Shown here one piece after another: positions 1 to 8,134 of a stretch of DNA of 64,000 bases. The notes below the pieces were generated by a model, which saw only the letters and a program-made list of their open reading frames with translations, was not told the origin of the DNA and ran no database searches. Source of the DNA: an uncultured Capnocytophaga sp. (GTDB lineage: Bacteria > Bacteroidota > Bacteroidia > Flavobacteriales > Flavobacteriaceae); the NCBI RefSeq assembly GCF_937936315.1, contig NZ_CALGWU010000025.1:83885-147884 (forward strand), written 5' to 3'. The position numbers and the translations under genes were made by a program. Numbering within the stretch: the first letter of the stretch is position 1; each line of letters starts with the position of its first letter.

Positions 1-484
1 GCAAAGCAAAAGAACCAAACTGATGAATTGATTGCGGCGTAAGCCCCAAGTGTCCCATTACAGGAATACCTGCATTCACAATGCGTCTGATACTTTCGGC
101 TTCTTCCTTGCCTCCCTCCAATTTGATAGCGTGAGCCCCACTTTCCTTCATTATACGAGTAGCCGAACGCAATGCCTTTTTAGGGTCGGATTGATACGTT
201 CCAAAAGGCAAATCTACCACTACCAAAGCACGAGTAACCCCTCTTATTACAGATGAAGCGTGATAAATCATCTGATCTAAGGTGATAGGCAAGGTCGTTT
301 CGTGTCCTGCCATTACATTACTGGCTGAGTCACCTACCAAAAGTACATCGATACCAGCGGAATCTAATAATTTTGCAAAAGTATAATCGTAGGCGGTAAG
401 CATCGAAATCTTTTCACCATTAGCTTTCATCTCTACTACCGATTTGGTAGTTACGCGTTTGTATTCTTTTCTAACTGCTGACAT
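1..484 (-). CDS. panB: 3-methyl-2-oxobutanoate hydroxymethyltransferase PanB, 5' part only
   Basis: PanB transfers a hydroxymethyl group from methylenetetrahydrofolate to 2-oxoisovalerate, the first committed step of pantothenate and coenzyme A synthesis in the cytoplasm. Reading from the start codon at 484, the protein begins MSAVRKEYKRVTTKSV and contains LTAYDYTFAKLLDSAG, then LLVGDSASNVMAGHETT (the metal- and substrate-binding segment), and near the window edge GHLGLTPQS, all hallmarks of PanB. About 161 residues are visible of a usual 260-275; the rest lies left of the window. A -7 box (TATCTTTG, minus strand, 511-518) precedes it. Identification is secure from the motifs; only completeness is unknown. 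Confidence 0.95.
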   Translation of the reverse strand, partial: MSAVRKEYKRVTTKSVVEMKANGEKISMLTAYDYTFAKLLDSAGIDVLLVGDSASNVMAGHETTLPITLDQMIYHASSVIRGVTRALVVVDLPFGTYQSDPKKALRSATRIMKESGAHAIKLEGGKEEAESIRRIVNAGIPVMGHLGLTPQSIHQFGSFAL

Positions 485-510
485 TTCTTTTTGTAGTTTA
501 AAAATCGCGG

Positions 511-518
511 CAAAGATA
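511..518 (-). promoter_or_regulatory. Bacteroidetes -7 box for panB
   Basis: The minus strand reads TATCTTTG (consensus TAnnTTTG) 27 bases upstream of the panB start codon. No TTG lies at the preferred 19-base distance, so only the -7 element is supported. Confidence 0.55.
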
Positions 519-527
519 TAAATAATT

Positions 528-547
528 AACAAATTAGCCAATTTGTT
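528..547. repeat. 20-base perfect palindrome between panB and the 747 gene
   Basis: AACAAATT and AATTTGTT flank AGCC, giving an 8-base-pair perfect inverted repeat just upstream of the panB -7 box. It contains the CAAATTAG word that recurs upstream of other genes in this window (47242, 48422). It could be an operator or a repeat remnant; the sequence alone does not decide. Confidence 0.5.
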
Positions 548-614
548 GATTAGCAAATTTCAATCCGTCTCTTAACGAAAAAACTTTTCTCTCATTCTTC
601 TAAAAAATAATTGC

Positions 615-622
615 TACCTTTG
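615..622 (+). promoter_or_regulatory. -7 box upstream of the 747 gene
   Basis: TACCTTTG matches the Bacteroidetes -7 consensus TAnnTTTG. Transcription would begin near 627-630, giving an unusually long leader of about 120 bases before the start codon at 747. That leader contains the hairpin at 631-697. Confidence 0.6.
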
Positions 623-630
623 CAGTATTA

Positions 631-697
631 TTCATAGAAACATCCATTCTCCTTCAACAGAAAATATGCTGCAGGAGATATTCATATATTCTATGAA
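631..697 (+). promoter_or_regulatory. Structured 5' leader hairpin
   Basis: Nested inverted repeats: TTCATAGAA (631-639) pairs with TTCTATGAA (689-697), TCTCCT (648-653) pairs with AGGAGA (673-678), and CAG (658-660) can pair with CTG (669-671). The element starts almost at the predicted transcription start and ends 49 bases before the start codon at 747. It could be a cis-regulatory RNA or a small RNA; no known riboswitch family was recognised. Confidence 0.45.
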
Positions 698-746
698 GAT
701 AGAAAAATAAAATGTTAAAAGTCATAAAGTAATTTTATTATGTGAT

Positions 747-1220
747 ATGGTAACAATAGAACAAATAAAGAATTACAAAATATGCAATATAATAGAAGTA
801 ACTTTAGATGGAATACTTTTAGAATTGCATTTAAACCTCAAACATTTAGACAGTAAAAAATCTATTAGTATCTCAGCTTCTGAAGAGGGAGAAATATTGC
901 TTTTTTCAATAGCGAGTTATTGGAAAGATAAGAACAATATTAAATATGAAGCATATACTATACAAAGAATAGGTAGTAATTCCTCTTTATCAAAATTAAT
1001 AGGAGATAAAATTACAAATATTGAGTTTGGCATAGGAAAAACTCTTTATACAGAAGAGCTAGTAATCTATTACATTATGTTACAAACAAATGATAGTAAA
1101 TGTCTATTCTTTAATAATGGTGATGAATGCGCCTATTCATTAGATAAAATTAGTGAAATTTTAGCGGATGATATTTACAATTATAAATGGAAAGACACTC
1201 CCCCTTATTCTAAGATTTGA
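747..1220 (+). CDS. Unrecognised 157-residue cytoplasmic protein
   Basis: No family was recognised. The protein has no signal peptide or membrane segment and is moderately acidic, with a beta-rich look. Its C-terminal part carries CLFFNNGDECAYSLDKISE followed by a late tryptophan, a layout reminiscent of small stand-alone immunity-like proteins in Bacteroidetes. That resemblance is an impression only. The gene is more AT-rich than the housekeeping genes nearby, follows a structured leader, and is separated from the next gene by its own -7 box, so it is probably transcribed separately. The start at 747 gives the longest frame and no better start is visible. Confidence 0.7.
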   Translation: MVTIEQIKNYKICNIIEVTLDGILLELHLNLKHLDSKKSISISASEEGEILLFSIASYWKDKNNIKYEAYTIQRIGSNSSLSKLIGDKITNIEFGIGKTLYTEELVIYYIMLQTNDSKCLFFNNGDECAYSLDKISEILADDIYNYKWKDTPPYSKI

Positions 1221-1232
1221 AAAAAGAATTAC

Positions 1233-1240
1233 TACTTTTG
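1233..1240 (+). promoter_or_regulatory. -7 box for the 1269-5739 group
   Basis: TACTTTTG, 28 bases before the start codon at 1269, matches TAnnTTTG. It suggests that the genes from 1269 to 5739 form a unit separate from the 747 gene. No well-spaced -33 TTG is present. Confidence 0.55.
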
Positions 1241-1268
1241 CATCACGAACATTATATTTTATAGCGCT

Positions 1269-1676
1269 ATGTATAGATTTGGAGAACCTAAAAATTTAGA
1301 TACAATTACTGCCAAAGATGTAATTGATAACAAATTATGGGTATGGGTTTGGGAAGCAAACCTCGAAGAAAAATACCCCGAAGATTACCAAGTACCTGTA
1401 TTGGGAATTGACAATTTAGAAAACGAATTTACGGAGCCCATCATTACTTTCTACATAAAAGGTCATAACGATTTGATAGCTTCAGCAAGTTATGATTTTT
1501 CTAAAGATTGTTTGTATGCCATTAGTATATGCTATGAAAATGAATGGTTCCTATTAAATAATTGCCCTTTTCTTGAAGAACCTATTGAACTGAGTGCTGC
1601 TATAAAGATTAAAAATCAAGAAAACCGAAGTTTTATCTGTCAGTCAAAATCAGAAGATATCGCATATCCTAAGTAA
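1269..1676 (+). CDS. Unrecognised 135-residue protein
   Basis: No family was recognised. It is a small acidic protein (MYRFGEPKNLDTITAKDV at the N terminus) with a WVWVWEANLEE segment and a C-terminal hydrophilic tail; there is no signal peptide or membrane helix. It is the first gene after a -7 box and ends 4 bases before the next start, so it is probably cotranscribed with the three genes after it, ending with the SNF2 helicase. Size, acidity and setting would fit a small accessory or immunity-type protein, but this is inference. Confidence 0.7.
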   Translation: MYRFGEPKNLDTITAKDVIDNKLWVWVWEANLEEKYPEDYQVPVLGIDNLENEFTEPIITFYIKGHNDLIASASYDFSKDCLYAISICYENEWFLLNNCPFLEEPIELSAAIKIKNQENRSFICQSKSEDIAYPK

Positions 1677-1680
1677 ATAA

Positions 1681-2598
1681 ATGAATATCAACACTAAAGA
1701 ATCTATAGAAGAAATGACTACTGCCTTATTGCGTATGGCAGATGATATTTGTTATAACAAAATTTCTCGCAAGGTCGTTTATTTTACAAGACTGATTAAG
1801 GAAAAACAAAAAAGAGAAGGTTTTGAAGAGGCTGACAGAAATACTTTTCAACTTTATAAAAAAGGAAAATTCCTTACTGCTGAACAATTGGTAACCGAAA
1901 TTAAAAAGCATCAGAAATATCTCAATGTGGTAGATCTTAATTTGTATTTTTCCTCTGCTGAAAAGACAGTAGTTTTAGCTTGCTTAGTATTTACTGAGAA
2001 AAAAAATTGGTTTAGACACAAACTTTCAGAAAATCTCATCTTTCATTGTGCCATAAGAATATCTCCAAGCTATAGTACAAATGAAGAAAAGGAAAAAATG
2101 GATGCCAATTGGCACTTAGATAAATTTTTCACCAAAATGACAAAAGAAGAAATAAAATTTCTAGCGGTAGTATTTAGGCAAATATACCTCTCAATACAAA
2201 GGGTTAATGACGCAGAAAAAGAAGCGTACTTTTCTTTTTTTGAAAAAAGAATGAAATATTACCTATATGCTCAACGTTTATTGAAGAAAAAGACACTTCA
2301 AAAAGAAATTAAATTGAGATACATTGCTATGTACGAAACGCTTAACAAATTTATCCTTTTTGTAAAAGAAAAGCCATACCCCACTTATGAGTTAAGGTAT
2401 GAAATTTTTAAGTTTACTGCTAATATATACAGCTATTTAGAATCAAAACTCTTTTTTAGCAATCGGAAAAAATATGCTTATGTAGAACATTACAATCAAA
2501 ACGATTTACACGGACAAACTTTTGATACGATTGAAGAAGTGCTTGACAAATTAGGCTGTCACAACATCATAACCGATATTCACAACACTACAATATGA
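1681..2598 (+). CDS. Unrecognised 305-residue helical protein, SNF2 cassette
   Basis: No family was recognised. The protein is rich in Lys, Glu, Phe and Tyr and appears mostly alpha-helical (repeated patterns such as KRMKYYLYAQRLLKKKTLQKE). It has no signal peptide and no transmembrane helix, so it is cytoplasmic. Its stop codon overlaps the next start (ATGA at 2595-2598), which implies translational coupling with the 86-residue protein and, 28 bases further on, the SNF2 helicase. The tight packing suggests that the products act together; a role in DNA or nucleoprotein transactions is only an inference from the helicase. Confidence 0.72.
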   Translation: MNINTKESIEEMTTALLRMADDICYNKISRKVVYFTRLIKEKQKREGFEEADRNTFQLYKKGKFLTAEQLVTEIKKHQKYLNVVDLNLYFSSAEKTVVLACLVFTEKKNWFRHKLSENLIFHCAIRISPSYSTNEEKEKMDANWHLDKFFTKMTKEEIKFLAVVFRQIYLSIQRVNDAEKEAYFSFFEKRMKYYLYAQRLLKKKTLQKEIKLRYIAMYETLNKFILFVKEKPYPTYELRYEIFKFTANIYSYLESKLFFSNRKKYAYVEHYNQNDLHGQTFDTIEEVLDKLGCHNIITDIHNTTI

Positions 2599-2855
2599 TA
2601 CCCCCTGAAAAAAACAGACGAGCTATAAAAGCTATACACAATTTGATGATTCGTTTAAAAATAAATATCGTTCAAGAATTACCTCATAGAGAACTTTATA
2701 ACCTTATAGATGAATTAGAATATCTACCTATTTTGCTATTAAACAAGGAAGATAGGACGCAAGAATTTGAAGAGTATTTGAAAAAAATTTGTTCACAATT
2801 CCAATGTATGCGCATTTGGGAACAATATCAAAACGAAGAAGAGCCTTATTATTAA
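2595..2855 (+). CDS. Small 86-residue protein coupled to the SNF2 helicase
   Basis: No family was recognised. The start overlaps the preceding stop in an ATGA, and the helicase gene begins 28 bases after its end. The short sequence is helical and charged (basic N terminus MIPPEKNRRAIKAIHNL, acidic C terminus NEEEPYY), without a signal or membrane segment. A small partner or regulator of one of its neighbours is plausible from position alone. Confidence 0.68.
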   Translation: MIPPEKNRRAIKAIHNLMIRLKINIVQELPHRELYNLIDELEYLPILLLNKEDRTQEFEEYLKKICSQFQCMRIWEQYQNEEEPYY

Positions 2856-2883
2856 TCAACACTCTACAATATAAATATTTGAA

Positions 2884-5739
2884 ATGTTTCTATTTTTCGA
2901 CCTTTCGTATACGCCTCTCTTAGAACTCCATTTGCCCACTGCCTATATAGGTGAAACGCAAAACGGATTCCTTTCTTTCTACAAAAAAGCAACTCCTCAA
3001 GTACTCCAAAGTTTAACCAATTGGCAATTATCATCTGCCGAAAAAGAGGCTTTGGCGTTAGTAAACAATCTGCAAACCAATATTCTTTACAATAAATACG
3101 CTAAAAAAGGAGAGACTTTTGAAAAACTATTCCAAAATCCTGCCACCAAAAAGTATATCCAAGAGCAAATAGAGGAACAAACTCACAAATTGTTCTCACT
3201 TATTGCTGAAAACGAACTATTTTTAACCATCAACTATTCTCCTAAGGACGATATTTCCAAAAAAAGGCGCTTTATAACTAAAGAAATACTCGAACCTCTA
3301 TTAGTTTTCGAGAAAAAAGAAGAGGGTATTGCCTACCGCTTGTATATAGAAGAAAACGGACAAAAACACTTGCCTCATCAGTGCCAAATTGAACTGCTCA
3401 ACAACACTCACACGTGGATTACTCTAAACCAAAAAGTGGTGCGTATCGCTCACATCAAAGCGTCTCACTTGAGACCTTTCCTCAACAAAGAGGAGACTTT
3501 TATTCCTGAAAGAAATCTACAAGAATATTTTGACAAATTTCTTCAAAAAATTCTGCGTAATGCCCAAGTAGAAGCTATTAGCTTTGAAATTATCGAAAAA
3601 ACAAATCTAAAAAACACTGAAATAGAACTTATCAACGATTTTTTTGCCAATCAGTACAAAATTGTACTTCATTTTGATTACGACGGCTACACTTTTAAAA
3701 GCAATCTAAAAAAAAGTGTACATTCTCAACTAAAAATTGACGAAAACAACCGTATTACTATCTACAAATACAAGAGAAATACCGAGGAAGAAACTCAAAT
3801 GAAGCAACACCTCACCGATATAGACTTCAGTGAGGAAAGCGGTATTTTTTCACTACAAAACACCGACTCTTTTGCAGCTTATTTTCACTTGTTACACCAC
3901 CAGCAAAGGCTTAGTGAACAAGGATTTACCTTTCGCCCGTTTTTGGTAGACGGAAAAGAGGTGAATATGAGTACTTCAGAGCTTATTTATAGCAATACCA
4001 GCACCCAAAACGACTGGTTTGACCTTTCTATTGAGGTAAAACAAGGTGAAAACAGCTTCCATTTTAAGGATTTAATCAGTAATATCAAGGAAAATAATCC
4101 TATTTACACACTTCCTAACGGAAAAATCTTTATTATTCCGCAAGAATGGTTTAGTAAATTCAGCAGTATAGCCAAACACAGCAAGCAACAAGGCGGAAAA
4201 CTGCAATTAGCAAAGAATAATTATGCTCTTTTAGAGGCTATTCCTGAACTCAAACCGCAAAATATCGTCGAAAAGGTAACCTATACCCCCTCCCCTAACC
4301 TACGCGCAACTTTGCGACCCTACCAAGTGGAAGGCGTAGAATGGCTTTTGCAGCACTATCACAACGGGGTAGGTGCTTGTTTAGCCGATGATATGGGATT
4401 GGGTAAAACCTTGCAAACCATAGCTTTATTAGTTGCCATTCACGATACTCTCCCTTTAAAAGAAAACAACTTCACCGATCTTTTTTCAGCTACCGAGCCT
4501 CAAAAAGAAGCTCTAAAAGTATTAGTAATATTGCCCTCGTCTTTGCTCTTCAATTGGTACGACGAGACCAAACGTTTTGCCCCTCATTTCAAATGCACCC
4601 AATACATAGGCAGTAGCAGTGAACGCAAAACAAAAGTACGCCGGCTTACCAATTACGATGTGGTATTCACCTCCTACCCCATTGTGGAACGCGACGGCAA
4701 AGAACTCGAAAAACTCGAATTTAGGTATATCATTTTAGATGAGAGTCAGCGTATTAAAAACAAGAATTCCAAGACTTTTAAAGCAATCAATGCCTTAAAA
4801 GCTGAGCATCGCATCGCTCTCAGTGGTACGCCTATAGAGAACGCTCTCAGCGATTTATGGGCGCAAATGCAGTTTATCAATCCCAATCAATTAGGGAGTT
4901 ATCCTTTCTTCTACAAACATTACGAGGTAGAAATCAGCAAGAAAAAGAATCCACAAGCCTTAGAAGAACTCAAAACTTTGGTAGGCAAGCACATTTTGCG
5001 CCGTACTAAAGAACAAGTACTCAGCGATTTACCCGATATAGAAGAACAACTCGCCTACTGCCCGATGAGTGAAGCCCAAGCCCAATGGTACGAGAGAGAA
5101 AAATCTAAAGTGCGCAACCAGCTATTGGAAGCCTCAGAACCTATCAGCGAGTTCAATGCCCTGCAAATGCTCACCAAATTGCGACAGATAAGCAACCACC
5201 CTGTATTGGCTGATGCCGAAAGCACTATCCCTTCAGGCAAGTATCAAGAGGTAATTAGCTATATGGAAACTCTCTACACTGCACAGCACAAAGCTCTTAT
5301 ATTCAGTAGTTTTGTAAAACATTTAGAACTCTTTGAAGCGTGGTGCAAAACCCATAAAATAAAGTACAGCAAACTCACGGGAGCTACCGCTACTCACGAA
5401 CGAAAAAGCCAAGTAGAAGCTTTTCAAAACCAAGAAGATGTGAGTTTCTTTTTCATCTCACTCAAAGCTGGTGAAGTAGGGCTCAACCTCACCAAAGCCT
5501 CGTATGTATTGCTATTAGACCCCTGGTGGAATCCATTTTCTGAACGCCAAGCCATTGCACGCGCCCACCGCATAGGACAAGAAAACAAAGTGAACGTCAT
5601 CCGATTTGTAAGCAAGGATAGTATAGAAGAAAAAATCATCAAACTACAAGAAAACAAAACTGAACTATTTGAAAATGTAATAGATGAAAATCATATCGTT
5701 AGAGATATTATCTCCCAAATGGATAGCCTATTGGAATAA
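2884..5739 (+). CDS. SNF2-family DNA translocase/helicase
   Basis: A superfamily 2 ATPase of the SNF2 type, 951 residues. Residues 1 to about 470 form a large N-terminal part without a recognised domain. The helicase core follows: Walker A in DDMGLGKTLQT (K508), DEAH-type box DESQ (619-622), motif III SGTPIENALSDLW, and the C-terminal helicase lobe with GEVGLNLTKA, LLDPWWNP and QAIARAHRIGQ, the classic SNF2 motif V-VI block. Such proteins use ATP to move on double-stranded DNA and displace bound proteins; bacterial members include RapA and many of unknown role. No nuclease, methylase or SWIM zinc finger is visible. It closes a packed group with three small unrecognised genes. A general chromosomal role or a defence role are both possible. 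Confidence 0.93.
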   Translation: MFLFFDLSYTPLLELHLPTAYIGETQNGFLSFYKKATPQVLQSLTNWQLSSAEKEALALVNNLQTNILYNKYAKKGETFEKLFQNPATKKYIQEQIEEQTHKLFSLIAENELFLTINYSPKDDISKKRRFITKEILEPLLVFEKKEEGIAYRLYIEENGQKHLPHQCQIELLNNTHTWITLNQKVVRIAHIKASHLRPFLNKEETFIPERNLQEYFDKFLQKILRNAQVEAISFEIIEKTNLKNTEIELINDFFANQYKIVLHFDYDGYTFKSNLKKSVHSQLKIDENNRITIYKYKRNTEEETQMKQHLTDIDFSEESGIFSLQNTDSFAAYFHLLHHQQRLSEQGFTFRPFLVDGKEVNMSTSELIYSNTSTQNDWFDLSIEVKQGENSFHFKDLISNIKENNPIYTLPNGKIFIIPQEWFSKFSSIAKHSKQQGGKLQLAKNNYALLEAIPELKPQNIVEKVTYTPSPNLRATLRPYQVEGVEWLLQHYHNGVGACLADDMGLGKTLQTIALLVAIHDTLPLKENNFTDLFSATEPQKEALKVLVILPSSLLFNWYDETKRFAPHFKCTQYIGSSSERKTKVRRLTNYDVVFTSYPIVERDGKELEKLEFRYIILDESQRIKNKNSKTFKAINALKAEHRIALSGTPIENALSDLWAQMQFINPNQLGSYPFFYKHYEVEISKKKNPQALEELKTLVGKHILRRTKEQVLSDLPDIEEQLAYCPMSEAQAQWYEREKSKVRNQLLEASEPISEFNALQMLTKLRQISNHPVLADAESTIPSGKYQEVISYMETLYTAQHKALIFSSFVKHLELFEAWCKTHKIKYSKLTGATATHERKSQVEAFQNQEDVSFFFISLKAGEVGLNLTKASYVLLLDPWWNPFSERQAIARAHRIGQENKVNVIRFVSKDSIEEKIIKLQENKTELFENVIDENHIVRDIISQMDSLLE

Positions 5740-5756
5740 TTTTTGTAATTTGTTCA

Positions 5757-5786
5757 TTGTTAATTCTCAATATTTTTTTACCTTTG
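5757..5786 (+). promoter_or_regulatory. Promoter for the 5793-6827 genes, and start choice
   Basis: TTG (5757-5759), a 19-base spacer and TACCTTTG (5779-5786) form a near-perfect Bacteroidetes promoter. Transcription would start just before 5793, so the ATG at 5793 is the start and the mRNA has a very short or absent leader. A longer frame opening at 5757 would lie inside the promoter. Confidence 0.75.
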
Positions 5787-5792
5787 CGCATT

Positions 5793-6080
5793 ATGAAGAT
5801 TAAACTATTTCAATTACAGAAGAATAAACGTTTCAACTATACCCCTCGTTACTACGAAGGAAAGGAACAAGGCAACGCTTTTGAAATGGGGTCACGTATC
5901 CGCAGAGACCGCGAAACAGTAACCAACCATTTCACTGAAGAATGGCGCGCTATCCGCAATGAGAGTAGAAACAAAAAAAATGCAGGAGTAAATAAAACCT
6001 TTTGGATTATACTAGCTATACTCATACTCATTACGCTCTATTTCCTTGATTTCGACCTATCTATATTCAAACGTAACTGA
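5793..6080 (+). CDS. Small conserved flavobacterial protein with a C-terminal membrane helix
   Basis: A 95-residue protein starting MKIKLFQLQKNKRFNYTPRY. The RFNYTPRYYEG segment is typical of a short flavobacterial family that databases have sometimes labelled riboflavin synthase subunit beta; nothing in this sequence supports that activity. A single hydrophobic helix (FWIILAILILITLYFLDF) near the C terminus implies a tail-anchored membrane protein with a charged cytoplasmic N-terminal region. The start at 5793 is fixed by the promoter immediately upstream. Its stop overlaps the next start by one base (TGATG), so the two are coupled. Confidence 0.8.
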   Translation: MKIKLFQLQKNKRFNYTPRYYEGKEQGNAFEMGSRIRRDRETVTNHFTEEWRAIRNESRNKKNAGVNKTFWIILAILILITLYFLDFDLSIFKRN

Positions 6081-6310
6081 TGAAAAAAACAATACTGATA
6101 AGTTTAATAGTCGTACTTGTAGTAGCAGGTATAGGCTATTTCCTCAAACAACGCCAAGAAGAGCAACAAGCTGCCCAAAAAGTATATACTGAAGTAAAAA
6201 AAGGCTTACTGATGATTTTAGAAAAGTACAACAAAGGTGTTGAAAAAGTAGAATTCCTCCAGCAATATGAGGAAGCAAAACACAAAATTATAAAAAGAGA
6301 ACATAAATAA
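6080..6310 (+). CDS. Small 76-residue membrane-anchored protein
   Basis: No family was recognised. One N-terminal hydrophobic helix (ILISLIVVLVVAGIGYFL) is followed by a charged, probably coiled-coil tail rich in Gln, Glu and Lys. It overlaps the previous stop by one base and lies 7 bases before the DUF4252 gene, so it belongs to the same transcript. A bitopic inner-membrane protein with its tail in the periplasm or cytoplasm is the most that can be said. Confidence 0.7.
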   Translation: MKKTILISLIVVLVVAGIGYFLKQRQEEQQAAQKVYTEVKKGLLMILEKYNKGVEKVEFLQQYEEAKHKIIKREHK

Positions 6311-6317
6311 CAATCTT

Positions 6318-6827
6318 ATGAAAATAAAAAACCTATTTGTTTTATCTGTAGCCTTAGTATCAATGAACATAAGTGCCCAAACTGCTTTCGAGAGTTTGGA
6401 AGCCAATAAAAATATCACTACGGTAGTGGTATCCCAAAAAATGTTTCAGATGCTCTCTAAAATAGATAGTAAAGACGCTGACGCTAAAGAATTTATGGAA
6501 GTAGCCAACAAACTCAAAGGAATGAAAATCTTCACTACCGAGAATACTACAGCGGCTGCTCAAATGAAAACTGAAGCCTTAGCCTATGTAAAAACCGCAG
6601 CATTATCAGAATTAATGCGTGTGAAAGACAAAGCTCAAAACGTAAAATTCTACACTAAAGGAGGAAAAGATGCGAATAATGTAGCTGAACTCCTAATGTT
6701 AGTAGAACCTACAGAAAACTCTAAACAAACTGTTGTTCTATCACTTACAGGTGATATTAACCTAAACAAGATAGGCGTATTAACCAAAAATATGAACCTC
6801 CCTCAAGAGGTGAAAGATTTAAAGTAG
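6318..6827 (+). CDS. Exported DUF4252 protein
   Basis: A 169-residue protein with a cleavable signal peptide (MKIKNLFVLSVALVSMNISA, then Q). The mature part has the DUF4252 layout: VVVSQKMFQMLSKID, LKGMKIFTT and VELLMLVEPTE-like strands. The function of the family is unknown; members are common, often as neighbouring copies, in Bacteroidetes and are exported to the periplasm or outer membrane. It follows the two small membrane proteins closely and ends 6 bases before the E2 gene, so transcription may continue into it. Confidence 0.82.
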   Translation: MKIKNLFVLSVALVSMNISAQTAFESLEANKNITTVVVSQKMFQMLSKIDSKDADAKEFMEVANKLKGMKIFTTENTTAAAQMKTEALAYVKTAALSELMRVKDKAQNVKFYTKGGKDANNVAELLMLVEPTENSKQTVVLSLTGDINLNKIGVLTKNMNLPQEVKDLK

Positions 6828-6833
6828 CACAAA

Positions 6834-8114
6834 ATGGGAAGATATGAATTAAAATTACCCTCAATGGGCGAAAGTGTAGCTGAAGCTACTATCACCAATT
6901 GGCTTAAAGAAGTAGGCGACCCTATTGAAGCCGAAGAAACTATTGCAGAAGTAGCTACCGATAAGGTAGACACCGAAGTGCCTTGTGATGTATCGGGCAT
7001 CGTAACCAAAATTCTCTTCAAAGTAGATGAAGTAGTGAAAGTAGGCGAAGTAATGGCTATCATAGAAACCGATGGCAAAACCGATAACAAAACCAATGAA
7101 CCCTTGGCTAAAGCCGAAACTCCTCAACAATCGGCTGAGAGCTTAATGCAGAACATTACTGAAATCAAAGAAACGATTGCTGCCCCTATTGATTTTAGCA
7201 GTAGCGAACGCTTTTATTCCCCTTTGGTGAAAAACATCGCTAAGAAAGAAGGTATCAGCCTTGATGAACTAAACCACATACAAGGCACTGGCATGAACAA
7301 CCGCGTTACTAAGGACGATATTTTAAACTATTTAACTTATAGAAATCAAAAAACTATTACAAACTCCTCTCCTACCCTTACAACACCTACCTCTTCTTTT
7401 GTACAAGGAGACGAGCGTATAGAGATGAGCCGTATGGGCAAACTCATCGCTGAACATATGACGATGAGCAAACAAACCTCAGCACACGTACAAAGCTTTA
7501 CCGAAGTAGATGTTACTCGTATATGGCAATGGCGCAATAAAGTAAAGAAAGCCTTTGAGGCACATGAAGGCGAAAAATTTACCTTTACTCCTATCTTTAT
7601 GGAAGCTGTAGCTAAAGCCTTGGTAGATTTCCCTATGATGAATATTTCGGTAGAGGGCAATACAATTATTAAGAAAAAACACATCAATATAGGTATGGCA
7701 ACAGCTCTACCCGATGGCAACCTCATTGTACCGGTAATCAAAAATGCTGATGCTCTCAACTTGCGCGGAATGGCAAAAATTGTAAATGATCTCGCTGTAC
7801 GCGCACGTGCAGGTCAGCTTAAACCTGATGAAGTAAAAGACGGCACTTATACAGTTACTAATATAGGTTCTTTTGGCAATGTTTTTGGCACTCCTATTAT
7901 CAATCAGCCACAAGTAGGTATTTTGGCTATAGGAGCTATTCGCAAAGTACCTTCTGTAATAGAAACCCCTGAAGGTGATGTGATAGGTATCCGTTACAAA
8001 ATGATGCTCTCTCATAGTTACGACCACCGTGTAGTGAATGGAGCCTTAGGAGGAATGTTTGTACAACGTGTTGCCGAATATCTCGAAAAATGGGATATAA
8101 ATAGAAGTCTTTAA
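6834..8114 (+). CDS. Dihydrolipoamide acyltransferase, E2 of a 2-oxo acid dehydrogenase
   Basis: A lipoyl-dependent acyltransferase of 426 residues that moves acyl groups from E1 to coenzyme A. Domains: an N-terminal lipoyl domain (1 to about 80) with lipoylation site TDKVD (K44); a linker; a peripheral subunit-binding domain (about 125-165, SPLVKNIAKKEGISLDEL); and the catalytic domain (about 195-426), ending SHSYDHRVVNGALGG. The family motif is HxxxDG; here it is H398-R-V-V-N402-G, so the aspartate is replaced by asparagine. Similarity is closest to branched-chain or general E2 proteins of Bacteroidetes. No E1 or E3 gene is adjacent. An 18-base inverted repeat terminator follows. Confidence 0.92.
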   Translation: MGRYELKLPSMGESVAEATITNWLKEVGDPIEAEETIAEVATDKVDTEVPCDVSGIVTKILFKVDEVVKVGEVMAIIETDGKTDNKTNEPLAKAETPQQSAESLMQNITEIKETIAAPIDFSSSERFYSPLVKNIAKKEGISLDELNHIQGTGMNNRVTKDDILNYLTYRNQKTITNSSPTLTTPTSSFVQGDERIEMSRMGKLIAEHMTMSKQTSAHVQSFTEVDVTRIWQWRNKVKKAFEAHEGEKFTFTPIFMEAVAKALVDFPMMNISVEGNTIIKKKHINIGMATALPDGNLIVPVIKNADALNLRGMAKIVNDLAVRARAGQLKPDEVKDGTYTVTNIGSFGNVFGTPIINQPQVGILAIGAIRKVPSVIETPEGDVIGIRYKMMLSHSYDHRVVNGALGGMFVQRVAEYLEKWDINRSL

Positions 8115-8134
8115 CATTTTAAACTATAACAGTA

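Noticed and set aside
5424..5657. Antisense open frames inside the SNF2 gene and many other genes
   Set aside because: They lack promoters, have no recognisable domains and lie opposite clear coding sequence with normal codon structure; they are shadow frames.
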